Assembly: GCF_947623445.1 (NCBI RefSeq)
Contig: NC_135243.1
Coordinates: 17,244,479-17,308,478, forward strand
Source: Clavelina lepadiformis
Lineage: Eukaryota > Chordata > Ascidiacea > Aplousobranchia > Clavelinidae
Length of the DNA stretch: 64,000 nt
Direction of reading: 5' to 3'
How positions within the stretch are numbered: the first letter of the stretch is position 1; every line of letters begins with the position of its first letter. The position numbers and the translations under genes are program-made. The notes under the pieces are model-generated. The model was given only the letters and a program-made list of their open reading frames with translations. It was not told where the DNA came from and made no database searches. Of this stretch, positions 44,776-57,300 are shown one piece after another.

Positions 44776-45373
44776 CTCCCACCCTGGTGGGATACTCTTG
44801 TTTGTATTAAAGTAGTCTGAGGAAAAGAAGAAGAGGAGGAGAAGGAGGGGAAAAAAAAAAAAAAAAAAAAGAAGACGATGGGCGGATGGATTGATCGATG
44901 TCAAACGATCGATTAATGTCTATGGGATAAATGTTGTACACCTGCGTCACGGGTAAAATGAGAAATTGACTGTCGGCCCTGTGTGACAGCAGGAATGGTT
45001 TGATAAAATGGATAAATCCCCGATTTATCTTGTGAAAGTTTCTTCAAGTCAACTGTGCTGCTGCTGCTGTTACTACATTTGTTGTGAGTACTAATGAAAG
45101 CGATCGTTTTAGGGTATTTCCCAGTTTGATAGCAAAAAGCTGAAAAATGCAAGAAATGGCCTCCACGGGATAGACACAAAATATCTCCACTGTCACGGTC
45201 CAATAACCATCAAGCAGCAAATCATGTGACTGGGCGGCGGCCAGAAGATTGTCGTCTGTCTGCTGGCTGGTTGAGTTCGTCAGTTTGGCGTCTTGTGGCG
45301 GGCGATATAGGAACGTTTGGAGGTCGAGGAGGATTTTGAGAAGAATAAAAAGAGTCCGGGAAGATTTAGAGGT

Positions 45374-45561
45374 ATCGCTTCTCGGCTCTCAAGAGCTAAG
45401 ATCAAGTGTAGTATCTGTTCTTCTCAGTTTAATCCCTGGGACGCAGTTCATTGAACTGCTCTTCGATTAAACGGATTTTTGAACGGTGAACGACGCTAGG
45501 CGCTTGCGCCTGCTCGTTTGAGGGTTGTGCAGCTATTGCAGTACCTGCTGCTTCGGCCCAT
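45374..45561 (+). ncRNA. U2: U2 snRNA, copy 37
   Basis: Intact; last uninterrupted copy before element A2. Confidence 0.95.
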
Positions 45562-46159
45562 CTCCCACCCTGGTGGGATACTCTTGTTTGTATTAAAGTA
45601 GTCTGAGGAAAAGAAGAAGAGGAGGAGAAGGAGGGGAAAAAAAAAAAAAAAAAAAAGAAGACGATGGGCGGATGGATTGATCGATGTCAAACGATCGATT
45701 AATGTCTATGGGATAAATGTTGTACACCTGCGTCACGGGTAAAATGAGAAATTGACTGTCGGCCCTGTGTGACAGCAGGAATGGTTTGATAAAATGGATA
45801 AATCCCCGATTTATCTTGTGAAAGTTTCTTCAAGTCAACTGTGCTGCTGCTGCTGTTACTACATTTGTTGTGAGTACTAATGAAAGCGATCGTTTTAGGG
45901 TATTTCCCAGTTTGATAGCAAAAAGCTGAAAAATGCAAGAAATGGCCTCCACGGGATAGACACAAAATATCTCCACTGTCACGGTCCAATAACCATCAAG
46001 CAGCAAATCATGTGACTGGGCGGCGGCCAGAAGATTGTCGTCTGTCTGCTGGCTGGTTGAGTTCGTCAGTTTGGCGTCTTGTGGCGGGCGATATAGGAAC
46101 GTTTGGAGGTCGAGGAGGATTTTGAGAAGAATAAAAAGAGTCCGGGAAGATTTAGAGGT

Positions 46160-46198
46160 ATCGCTTCTCGGCTCTCAAGAGCTAAGATCAAGTGTAGT
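46160..46198 (+). pseudogene. U2 snRNA 5' piece split by element A2
   Basis: U2 nt 1-39; GTGTAGT is duplicated at 46488-46494. Confidence 0.94.
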
Positions 46199-46487
46199 GG
46201 TCCATCAGTTTACTGATGTAGAAAGGGTCTCGGTTGATGCCGCCGAGTTTGGTTCCCTTTCCCGAACATACCACCTTCCACCTTTCACCGGGGTTTCGGC
46301 TTGCCCCTGCTCGTAGCACTTGTGAGCAAACGAGAAGTCATCAAGGTTAGGAAATCCCTTGCTTATTGGAAGATAGGCAGAGGAGACCCCTAGCTCTCTT
46401 ATACCCCAAATCCTCCACTTGGCAGGGGGGGGGAAGGCGAACGCCGACCTCATCACTGCTCAATGAAAAAAAAAAAAAAAAAAAAAA
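46199..46487 (+). mobile_element. Short non-coding U2-targeted element A2 (SINE-like)
   Basis: 289 bp. The 267-bp body appears identical to A1, including the nine-G run, and the same 7-bp target duplication is present; only the tail differs (22 A against 32 A). It is either a very recent sister insertion from the same source or a copy of the A1 unit moved within the array with tail slippage. Confidence 0.85.
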
Positions 46488-46643
46488 GTGTAGTATCTGT
46501 TCTTCTCAGTTTAATCCCTGGGACGCAGTTCATTGAACTGCTCTTCGATTAAACGGATTTTTGAACGGTGAACGACGCTAGGCGCTTGCGCCTGCTCGTT
46601 TGAGGGTTGTGCAGCTATTGCAGTACCTGCTGCTTCGGCCCAT
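46488..46643 (+). pseudogene. U2 snRNA 3' piece after element A2
   Basis: U2 nt 33-188. Confidence 0.95.
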
Positions 46644-47241
46644 CTCCCACCCTGGTGGGATACTCTTGTTTGTATTAAAGTAGTCTGAGGAAAAGAAGAA
46701 GAGGAGGAGAAGGAGGGGAAAAAAAAAAAAAAAAAAAAGAAGACGATGGGCGGATGGATTGATCGATGTCAAACGATCGATTAATGTCTATGGGATAAAT
46801 GTTGTACACCTGCGTCACGGGTAAAATGAGAAATTGACTGTCGGCCCTGTGTGACAGCAGGAATGGTTTGATAAAATGGATAAATCCCCGATTTATCTTG
46901 TGAAAGTTTCTTCAAGTCAACTGTGCTGCTGCTGCTGTTACTACATTTGTTGTGAGTACTAATGAAAGCGATCGTTTTAGGGTATTTCCCAGTTTGATAG
47001 CAAAAAGCTGAAAAATGCAAGAAATGGCCTCCACGGGATAGACACAAAATATCTCCACTGTCACGGTCCAATAACCATCAAGCAGCAAATCATGTGACTG
47101 GGCGGCGGCCAGAAGATTGTCGTCTGTCTGCTGGCTGGTTGAGTTCGTCAGTTTGGCGTCTTGTGGCGGGCGATATAGGAACGTTTGGAGGTCGAGGAGG
47201 ATTTTGAGAAGAATAAAAAGAGTCCGGGAAGATTTAGAGGT

Positions 47242-47429
47242 ATCGCTTCTCGGCTCTCAAGAGCTAAGATCAAGTGTAGTATCTGTTCTTCTCAGTTTAA
47301 TCCCTGGGACGCAGTTCATTGAACTGCTCTTCGATTAAACGGATTTTTGAACGGTGAACGACGCTAGGCGCTTGCGCCTGCTCGTTTGAGGGTTGTGCAG
47401 CTATTGCAGTACCTGCTGCTTCGGCCCAT
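47242..47429 (+). ncRNA. U2: U2 snRNA, copy 38
   Basis: Intact; matches copy 1. Confidence 0.95.
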
Positions 47430-48027
47430 CTCCCACCCTGGTGGGATACTCTTGTTTGTATTAAAGTAGTCTGAGGAAAAGAAGAAGAGGAGGAGAAGGA
47501 GGGGAAAAAAAAAAAAAAAAAAAAGAAGACGATGGGCGGATGGATTGATCGATGTCAAACGATCGATTAATGTCTATGGGATAAATGTTGTACACCTGCG
47601 TCACGGGTAAAATGAGAAATTGACTGTCGGCCCTGTGTGACAGCAGGAATGGTTTGATAAAATGGATAAATCCCCGATTTATCTTGTGAAAGTTTCTTCA
47701 AGTCAACTGTGCTGCTGCTGCTGTTACTACATTTGTTGTGAGTACTAATGAAAGCGATCGTTTTAGGGTATTTCCCAGTTTGATAGCAAAAAGCTGAAAA
47801 ATGCAAGAAATGGCCTCCACGGGATAGACACAAAATATCTCCACTGTCACGGTCCAATAACCATCAAGCAGCAAATCATGTGACTGGGCGGCGGCCAGAA
47901 GATTGTCGTCTGTCTGCTGGCTGGTTGAGTTCGTCAGTTTGGCGTCTTGTGGCGGGCGATATAGGAACGTTTGGAGGTCGAGGAGGATTTTGAGAAGAAT
48001 AAAAAGAGTCCGGGAAGATTTAGAGGT

Positions 48028-48215
48028 ATCGCTTCTCGGCTCTCAAGAGCTAAGATCAAGTGTAGTATCTGTTCTTCTCAGTTTAATCCCTGGGACGCAG
48101 TTCATTGAACTGCTCTTCGATTAAACGGATTTTTGAACGGTGAACGACGCTAGGCGCTTGCGCCTGCTCGTTTGAGGGTTGTGCAGCTATTGCAGTACCT
48201 GCTGCTTCGGCCCAT
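48028..48215 (+). ncRNA. U2: U2 snRNA, copy 39
   Basis: Intact; matches copy 1. Confidence 0.95.
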
Positions 48216-48813
48216 CTCCCACCCTGGTGGGATACTCTTGTTTGTATTAAAGTAGTCTGAGGAAAAGAAGAAGAGGAGGAGAAGGAGGGGAAAAAAAAAA
48301 AAAAAAAAAAGAAGACGATGGGCGGATGGATTGATCGATGTCAAACGATCGATTAATGTCTATGGGATAAATGTTGTACACCTGCGTCACGGGTAAAATG
48401 AGAAATTGACTGTCGGCCCTGTGTGACAGCAGGAATGGTTTGATAAAATGGATAAATCCCCGATTTATCTTGTGAAAGTTTCTTCAAGTCAACTGTGCTG
48501 CTGCTGCTGTTACTACATTTGTTGTGAGTACTAATGAAAGCGATCGTTTTAGGGTATTTCCCAGTTTGATAGCAAAAAGCTGAAAAATGCAAGAAATGGC
48601 CTCCACGGGATAGACACAAAATATCTCCACTGTCACGGTCCAATAACCATCAAGCAGCAAATCATGTGACTGGGCGGCGGCCAGAAGATTGTCGTCTGTC
48701 TGCTGGCTGGTTGAGTTCGTCAGTTTGGCGTCTTGTGGCGGGCGATATAGGAACGTTTGGAGGTCGAGGAGGATTTTGAGAAGAATAAAAAGAGTCCGGG
48801 AAGATTTAGAGGT

Positions 48814-49001
48814 ATCGCTTCTCGGCTCTCAAGAGCTAAGATCAAGTGTAGTATCTGTTCTTCTCAGTTTAATCCCTGGGACGCAGTTCATTGAACTGCT
48901 CTTCGATTAAACGGATTTTTGAACGGTGAACGACGCTAGGCGCTTGCGCCTGCTCGTTTGAGGGTTGTGCAGCTATTGCAGTACCTGCTGCTTCGGCCCA
49001 T
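48814..49001 (+). ncRNA. U2: U2 snRNA, copy 40
   Basis: Intact; matches copy 1. Confidence 0.95.
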
Positions 49002-49599
49002 CTCCCACCCTGGTGGGATACTCTTGTTTGTATTAAAGTAGTCTGAGGAAAAGAAGAAGAGGAGGAGAAGGAGGGGAAAAAAAAAAAAAAAAAAAAGAAG
49101 ACGATGGGCGGATGGATTGATCGATGTCAAACGATCGATTAATGTCTATGGGATAAATGTTGTACACCTGCGTCACGGGTAAAATGAGAAATTGACTGTC
49201 GGCCCTGTGTGACAGCAGGAATGGTTTGATAAAATGGATAAATCCCCGATTTATCTTGTGAAAGTTTCTTCAAGTCAACTGTGCTGCTGCTGCTGTTACT
49301 ACATTTGTTGTGAGTACTAATGAAAGCGATCGTTTTAGGGTATTTCCCAGTTTGATAGCAAAAAGCTGAAAAATGCAAGAAATGGCCTCCACGGGATAGA
49401 CACAAAATATCTCCACTGTCACGGTCCAATAACCATCAAGCAGCAAATCATGTGACTGGGCGGCGGCCAGAAGATTGTCGTCTGTCTGCTGGCTGGTTGA
49501 GTTCGTCAGTTTGGCGTCTTGTGGCGGGCGATATAGGAACGTTTGGAGGTCGAGGAGGATTTTGAGAAGAATAAAAAGAGTCCGGGAAGATTTAGAGGT

Positions 49600-49787
49600 A
49601 TCGCTTCTCGGCTCTCAAGAGCTAAGATCAAGTGTAGTATCTGTTCTTCTCAGTTTAATCCCTGGGACGCAGTTCATTGAACTGCTCTTCGATTAAACGG
49701 ATTTTTGAACGGTGAACGACGCTAGGCGCTTGCGCCTGCTCGTTTGAGGGTTGTGCAGCTATTGCAGTACCTGCTGCTTCGGCCCAT
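49600..49787 (+). ncRNA. U2: U2 snRNA, copy 41
   Basis: Intact; matches copy 1. Confidence 0.95.
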
Positions 49788-50385
49788 CTCCCACCCTGGT
49801 GGGATACTCTTGTTTGTATTAAAGTAGTCTGAGGAAAAGAAGAAGAGGAGGAGAAGGAGGGGAAAAAAAAAAAAAAAAAAAAGAAGACGATGGGCGGATG
49901 GATTGATCGATGTCAAACGATCGATTAATGTCTATGGGATAAATGTTGTACACCTGCGTCACGGGTAAAATGAGAAATTGACTGTCGGCCCTGTGTGACA
50001 GCAGGAATGGTTTGATAAAATGGATAAATCCCCGATTTATCTTGTGAAAGTTTCTTCAAGTCAACTGTGCTGCTGCTGCTGTTACTACATTTGTTGTGAG
50101 TACTAATGAAAGCGATCGTTTTAGGGTATTTCCCAGTTTGATAGCAAAAAGCTGAAAAATGCAAGAAATGGCCTCCACGGGATAGACACAAAATATCTCC
50201 ACTGTCACGGTCCAATAACCATCAAGCAGCAAATCATGTGACTGGGCGGCGGCCAGAAGATTGTCGTCTGTCTGCTGGCTGGTTGAGTTCGTCAGTTTGG
50301 CGTCTTGTGGCGGGCGATATAGGAACGTTTGGAGGTCGAGGAGGATTTTGAGAAGAATAAAAAGAGTCCGGGAAGATTTAGAGGT

Positions 50386-50573
50386 ATCGCTTCTCGGCTC
50401 TCAAGAGCTAAGATCAAGTGTAGTATCTGTTCTTCTCAGTTTAATCCCTGGGACGCAGTTCATTGAACTGCTCTTCGATTAAACGGATTTTTGAACGGTG
50501 AACGACGCTAGGCGCTTGCGCCTGCTCGTTTGAGGGTTGTGCAGCTATTGCAGTACCTGCTGCTTCGGCCCAT
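50386..50573 (+). ncRNA. U2: U2 snRNA, copy 42
   Basis: Intact; matches copy 1. Confidence 0.95.
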
Positions 50574-51171
50574 CTCCCACCCTGGTGGGATACTCTTGTT
50601 TGTATTAAAGTAGTCTGAGGAAAAGAAGAAGAGGAGGAGAAGGAGGGGAAAAAAAAAAAAAAAAAAAAGAAGACGATGGGCGGATGGATTGATCGATGTC
50701 AAACGATCGATTAATGTCTATGGGATAAATGTTGTACACCTGCGTCACGGGTAAAATGAGAAATTGACTGTCGGCCCTGTGTGACAGCAGGAATGGTTTG
50801 ATAAAATGGATAAATCCCCGATTTATCTTGTGAAAGTTTCTTCAAGTCAACTGTGCTGCTGCTGCTGTTACTACATTTGTTGTGAGTACTAATGAAAGCG
50901 ATCGTTTTAGGGTATTTCCCAGTTTGATAGCAAAAAGCTGAAAAATGCAAGAAATGGCCTCCACGGGATAGACACAAAATATCTCCACTGTCACGGTCCA
51001 ATAACCATCAAGCAGCAAATCATGTGACTGGGCGGCGGCCAGAAGATTGTCGTCTGTCTGCTGGCTGGTTGAGTTCGTCAGTTTGGCGTCTTGTGGCGGG
51101 CGATATAGGAACGTTTGGAGGTCGAGGAGGATTTTGAGAAGAATAAAAAGAGTCCGGGAAGATTTAGAGGT

Positions 51172-51359
51172 ATCGCTTCTCGGCTCTCAAGAGCTAAGAT
51201 CAAGTGTAGTATCTGTTCTTCTCAGTTTAATCCCTGGGACGCAGTTCATTGAACTGCTCTTCGATTAAACGGATTTTTGAACGGTGAACGACGCTAGGCG
51301 CTTGCGCCTGCTCGTTTGAGGGTTGTGCAGCTATTGCAGTACCTGCTGCTTCGGCCCAT
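51172..51359 (+). ncRNA. U2: U2 snRNA, copy 43
   Basis: Intact; matches copy 1. Confidence 0.95.
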
Positions 51360-51957
51360 CTCCCACCCTGGTGGGATACTCTTGTTTGTATTAAAGTAGT
51401 CTGAGGAAAAGAAGAAGAGGAGGAGAAGGAGGGGAAAAAAAAAAAAAAAAAAAAGAAGACGATGGGCGGATGGATTGATCGATGTCAAACGATCGATTAA
51501 TGTCTATGGGATAAATGTTGTACACCTGCGTCACGGGTAAAATGAGAAATTGACTGTCGGCCCTGTGTGACAGCAGGAATGGTTTGATAAAATGGATAAA
51601 TCCCCGATTTATCTTGTGAAAGTTTCTTCAAGTCAACTGTGCTGCTGCTGCTGTTACTACATTTGTTGTGAGTACTAATGAAAGCGATCGTTTTAGGGTA
51701 TTTCCCAGTTTGATAGCAAAAAGCTGAAAAATGCAAGAAATGGCCTCCACGGGATAGACACAAAATATCTCCACTGTCACGGTCCAATAACCATCAAGCA
51801 GCAAATCATGTGACTGGGCGGCGGCCAGAAGATTGTCGTCTGTCTGCTGGCTGGTTGAGTTCGTCAGTTTGGCGTCTTGTGGCGGGCGATATAGGAACGT
51901 TTGGAGGTCGAGGAGGATTTTGAGAAGAATAAAAAGAGTCCGGGAAGATTTAGAGGT

Positions 51958-52145
51958 ATCGCTTCTCGGCTCTCAAGAGCTAAGATCAAGTGTAGTATCT
52001 GTTCTTCTCAGTTTAATCCCTGGGACGCAGTTCATTGAACTGCTCTTCGATTAAACGGATTTTTGAACGGTGAACGACGCTAGGCGCTTGCGCCTGCTCG
52101 TTTGAGGGTTGTGCAGCTATTGCAGTACCTGCTGCTTCGGCCCAT
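51958..52145 (+). ncRNA. U2: U2 snRNA, copy 44
   Basis: Intact; last uninterrupted copy before LINE 3. Confidence 0.95.
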
Positions 52146-52743
52146 CTCCCACCCTGGTGGGATACTCTTGTTTGTATTAAAGTAGTCTGAGGAAAAGAAG
52201 AAGAGGAGGAGAAGGAGGGGAAAAAAAAAAAAAAAAAAAAGAAGACGATGGGCGGATGGATTGATCGATGTCAAACGATCGATTAATGTCTATGGGATAA
52301 ATGTTGTACACCTGCGTCACGGGTAAAATGAGAAATTGACTGTCGGCCCTGTGTGACAGCAGGAATGGTTTGATAAAATGGATAAATCCCCGATTTATCT
52401 TGTGAAAGTTTCTTCAAGTCAACTGTGCTGCTGCTGCTGTTACTACATTTGTTGTGAGTACTAATGAAAGCGATCGTTTTAGGGTATTTCCCAGTTTGAT
52501 AGCAAAAAGCTGAAAAATGCAAGAAATGGCCTCCACGGGATAGACACAAAATATCTCCACTGTCACGGTCCAATAACCATCAAGCAGCAAATCATGTGAC
52601 TGGGCGGCGGCCAGAAGATTGTCGTCTGTCTGCTGGCTGGTTGAGTTCGTCAGTTTGGCGTCTTGTGGCGGGCGATATAGGAACGTTTGGAGGTCGAGGA
52701 GGATTTTGAGAAGAATAAAAAGAGTCCGGGAAGATTTAGAGGT

Positions 52744-52785
52744 ATCGCTTCTCGGCTCTCAAGAGCTAAGATCAAGTGTAGTATC
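52744..52785 (+). pseudogene. U2 snRNA 5' piece split by LINE 3
   Basis: U2 nt 1-42; GTGTAGTATC (10 bases) is duplicated at 59557-59566. Confidence 0.95.
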
Positions 52786-53212
52786 AGTCGGGTTCGGACG
52801 TGTTTTTCGAGCTCTTCAGGTCCAGATCTATATCTCAGAATATCTCAGCGATCAGACAGTCTTAGTGAGCTATCTATGGTTTAAAATCTCTATAAAGTAA
52901 TTATCTAAAACTTTCTCACAGAAAGTTTTCTCAGTTTTCAACAAAAAGCTCTTTTTAGAGCTAAACCTAAAAAGTCGGAAAATTTGCCGGCTTTTTTTTC
53001 ATTTGCCTAGAACCTAGGAAATACCCTATCTTAAGTTCTGATTTTTGGTAATTAGCCTAAATATCAGTTATATAACCTAAAAAAGTCAAGGTTTCTCCTT
53101 TTAATTACGCTAGAACGCCTTTAGAAGGCTTTCTAACTAGGCCTAGCCTAACCACGCCAATTTTTCCCGCCTTTTTTGCGGAAATCCCCCTAACGAATAC
53201 CATTATTCAAAA
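52786..53212 (+). promoter_or_regulatory. LINE 3 5' UTR with hairpin chain
   Basis: Starts with the block shared with LINES 1 and 2 (52789-52823). Short inverted repeats follow: CTTTC/GAAAG (52911-52925), AGCTC/GAGCT (52947-52962), CCTAG/CTAGG (53006-53018), GCCTT/AAGGC (53117-53129). The sequences differ from those of LINE 1 but the arrangement is alike. No open frame of note. Confidence 0.6.
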
Positions 53213-54298
53213 ATGGTTCTTTTCAAACAGGTTCGTACCCTCAACTTCGAGGTACAATGCCCAACCGATTACCCCTTCAACATAAGCGACTTCATGAACC
53301 TCTTCCGGGCGGAAGGACCATTCTCACACGCCAAAAAAGAAATCTTTGGTATCACTCAAATCAACCACATAAGAAAATTATATTCCATCACCTTCAAGGC
53401 AGAAAACAGTGCAGAACAAATGCACTTCTTTAAAAGAAGATTTTCAACAAGACAACTCATCCATCTAAATGATGGTACTCAAATCGGGATCACGGTGCAA
53501 GAACCAAGACCCCCAGCAACGACCATCACCCTCCACCCAGTTCCATTCGAAACACCACTAGAAGAAATCGCCGATATTGTCACACAACAACAATGGGGCA
53601 AGCTTCTTCGCCAACAGTTTGGCCATTACCGAGAGTTTCCAGAGTTCCGCAACTCATATCTGCACCTCCTTATCGAGGACATTAAAGAAAATAATATTCC
53701 AGAACAAATCACAATTAATGAGAAACCAGTTGAAATAATTATGTCGTCAAGGAAACGAAACAGATGTAATTATTGCAAAGCAATAGGACACAACATTCAA
53801 GAATGTCCAAAAAAATCAACTCCACCAGTACAATCTGAGCCGACGGGAAAAGGAATCATATCCTATAGAAATGCCGTCCTCAATACACCCTCCAACACCA
53901 CTCAAAACAAATCAGAAACAAACTCCACAAATCAACAAGACGAAACAACAAGACTCCACAAAACCCCCCCGCAACAAGAACCTCAACAAAAATCAGACGA
54001 GCAGGGATGCAGCTCCAAAACCAACAAAAACATGGAAACAGATAGTTCCCCAGAAGATGACGATCAATCCGACACAAACACCGCCCCCAACAACAGCATA
54101 ATGGACACGGACATAGACACCACCACGTCTATAGAAGAAAACGCAAGCTACCTTGAACAATTACTAAATTCAACAAACCCAAGCACCATTAAAACATTTG
54201 AAACATTTCAAGTTCAAGAAAAAAGAGGGAGAGGCACATCGGGCAGTGACACTCCCACACCAAAAAAACAAAGAAGCAAATCAACATCCCCTCATTAA
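53213..54298 (+). CDS. LINE 3 ORF1 protein, CCHC zinc-knuckle RNA-binding protein
   Basis: 361 residues, 17 shorter than the ORF1 of LINE 1. It opens MVLFKQVRTL, almost the same as the other family, then shares spaced motifs (IFGITQI, FKAE, EPRPPATTITLHPVP). The CCHC knuckle CNYCKAIGHNIQEC uses C185, C188, H193 and C198. After it come a Q/N/T/S-rich linker and a basic tail containing KKQRSK, possibly a nuclear localisation signal. Likely role: binding element RNA in the transposition RNP. Its TAA stop is followed by 13 stop-free codons in frame to the ORF2 ATG. Confidence 0.91.
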   Translation: MVLFKQVRTLNFEVQCPTDYPFNISDFMNLFRAEGPFSHAKKEIFGITQINHIRKLYSITFKAENSAEQMHFFKRRFSTRQLIHLNDGTQIGITVQEPRPPATTITLHPVPFETPLEEIADIVTQQQWGKLLRQQFGHYREFPEFRNSYLHLLIEDIKENNIPEQITINEKPVEIIMSSRKRNRCNYCKAIGHNIQECPKKSTPPVQSEPTGKGIISYRNAVLNTPSNTTQNKSETNSTNQQDETTRLHKTPPQQEPQQKSDEQGCSSKTNKNMETDSSPEDDDQSDTNTAPNNSIMDTDIDTTTSIEENASYLEQLLNSTNPSTIKTFETFQVQEKRGRGTSGSDTPTPKKQRSKSTSPH

Positions 54299-54337
54299 AT
54301 CAACATCAAACAACAAGCAAGTGAAGAAATCTTTCCG

Positions 54338-57300
54338 ATGGAGGGCATTAGCATAGTAATAGCATCAATAAACTGTAATAGTATCATGCCCTCTCTACAA
54401 GACATAGAACAATACATAGTGAACAATGAAATAGACATCCTCTGCCTTCAAGAAACCCACCTCATCGACAAGGAAGCCATTCGAATGTGGACACAAAACC
54501 TCAACCTAGAAGTATATCTAAACACAGAAGAAAAAAGAACAACCACAAGACCCTTCAAAAATGGTACTTGTATCATCACCCGGAAAAATAGAGAAAGACT
54601 TCTTCTTAAAGACCAACACATTATCATCAAAAATAGAATCCAGCAAATTAATATAAGTATTGCAGACAAGGAAATCTCAATCATAAATGTATATCTAAAA
54701 TCAGGTGGAGCATATCAAAACATACTCTGCAGGAAAGAACAAATTCTACAACTGGCGCAACACATAGAAACGAATACATCCAATGAAATCATCATGGCAG
54801 GTGACTTCAATATGATAATTGATTCTGAAGATACCATAAATCCAACCCAAGCAAGACCAGATCAAGAAACACTAAGAAATCTTATCACCAAAACTCAACT
54901 ATGCGACTCCTACCGATGCTTCCATCCCCAAAAGAACGTCTTCTCATATATTACAAAAAAATCGGCTACAAGAATAGACCGAATTTACATCCCAAAAGAT
55001 CTACAGACCAAGACCATTCAATCTACTTATGTGAATAACCACTTCTCCGATCACAAATATGGACCATTAATTACACTGAGATTTTCAACCCCACCAAGAA
55101 GAAGACAAATAAAATTATGGAAACTAAACTCATCTATTCTCAATCAGGAAATGGAACGCACAAGCACTGATACTGTAATTAGAAACTGTATCCAAAACCC
55201 GAGAAGAACAACAGACCCCCTAGAATGGTGGGACTACACAAAAAGAAAACTGAGACAACATTATCAAATACTCTCAAAACAAATACACAAACAACAAAAG
55301 GAAAAAATGATATACTATCAATATCGAAGAGAAACTATCAAAAACTCGACGAACCCTACAGACCAAAATGAACTCATGAAAATACAAGAATCTATAAAGA
55401 AAATACAGGTACAAAGAGACAAAGGAGCAATGACAAGATCCAGAACAAAAATATTTGATGATGCCGAAGAGCCAACAAAACTATTCTACAGAAGCGAAAA
55501 CAAGAAACAAGGGAAAAAAGACATACAATGCTTAATCAGTGCACAAGGAACAAAAATCACACAAATAGAAGGAATTGAACAAATTGCATATGAGTTTTAC
55601 GATCAACTATGGAACCAAGACACACAACCATCAAAAGAACAATGTCAACAATATCTATCAACAATACCACCTATAACATCAGATAATGGAAAAGAACCAA
55701 CACCATTTGTATCAAAAGAAGAAATCAAGACAGCAATAGAGCAATTACACAACAACAAGTCCCCCGGATCCGACGGCCTAACCACAGAATTTTATAAAGC
55801 ACATCAACAAATCCTGCTTCCAATACTGCAAGAAATATACAACAACACCTATCTGAGAGGAATACTAACTCCATCACAGTATATGGCAATCATAACACTA
55901 CTACCAAAAAAAGGAAACAAAGAAGAAATAAAGAACTGGAGGCCTATAGCATTATTAAACACAGACTATAAAATTCTGAGTATGATTCTAAAAAATAAAC
56001 TGATACCGTACGTTCAAGACCACATCCTTCAACACCAACAATGTGGACTTCCTGGAAGAAACATTAGAAAAATACATCTCAATATACAAGCAGCAATGGA
56101 ACAATCCCAGGACACAAAATCAAGATTGGCCATCCTACAATTTGACTTTAAAAAAGCATTCGACAACCTCAGCCATCAATTCATCATCATGACACTGAAA
56201 CGTATGAACATACCAAAAACGATCATCAAATGGATAAAAATCATGTACAAAAATCCTCAAGCAAGAATCCGCATAAGTCAAAACCTAACCAACCCAATCA
56301 ACGTTCAATCAGGAGTAAGACAAGGATGCCCGTTAAGCATGCTGCTATTCATAATAGCTATTAACACCCTGACATATAAAATCATCCAAAATCCCAACAT
56401 TCATGGATGCTCTGTGGGAAATCAGCATCTGACGGTCCAACAATACGCTGATGATATCACATTCTTCATTCAAGAAAAAGAATCACTGAACGAAATAATC
56501 GAGACCTTACGAAATTTCTCAAGACAATCAGGACTAAAAATTAATCAAAACAAAACCATCATTTGCTGCAACTCGGACCCACTCTATAATGAAATTAAAC
56601 AAATCATCCCAAATAGCACCAAAGAAAACACAAGCAAGATCCTAGGAATCATTTTTTCGATGACAGAAAACACCGCCAACATCAACTGGAATCAAACCCT
56701 TAACAAAATCGAGAAGATAATAAATCAACACAAATCCAGAAGATTATCACTACTGGGAAGAAAAAATATCATCAATGCCCTCATCCTACCACATATACTA
56801 CAAGTTGCAGCCATCTTCTACCCTAGACAGAGTACTATAAATCAAATAGAAAACAAAATCTTCAAATTCTTATGGTATCCCCAAATCATAGAACCTCAAG
56901 CAAGAAAACAACTTATTGCACCCTACAACAAAGGAGGACTTCAAATACCAGACATAGAAATGAAATGTGCTACTACATACTTAATCTCAATGACAACCAC
57001 AATACAAGAAGATAATTATGAAAACTCCTTTTTCATACAATGGGCCAGGTACAACATGGGAACCCTCGTAAAACAAATCAATCCAAACATCTACTCCAAT
57101 TCTATACCGCATCGACCCAAACCAAATGAAACATGGAAAAAAAGATGGGACATCCTTCAAAAATACAACCTCCTAGCCTATAAGATGCACGCGACAACAT
57201 CAAAAGAATTGTACCGTACCCTTCTGGAACAAAAATGCACCCAATCTGACATCAAAGATGACCAAGATCAACCAATTCCATGGACAAATATTCTTTTAAA

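Larger units (their letters stand above)
39118..46198 (+). repeat. U2 snRNA tandem array, block 5
   Basis: Holds the 3' piece after element B, eight intact units and the 5' piece split by element A2. The spacer variant of block 2 recurs here at 41021-41023. Confidence 0.96.
46488..52785 (+). repeat. U2 snRNA tandem array, block 6
   Basis: Holds the 3' piece after element A2, seven intact units, and the 5' piece split by LINE 3. Confidence 0.96.

Noticed and set aside
36934-46487. A single segmental duplication carrying A1 to the A2 position
   Set aside because: The flanking order differs (one intact copy and element B follow A1, seven intact copies and LINE 3 follow A2) and tails differ, so a large duplication is not supported, although movement of a single unit stays possible.
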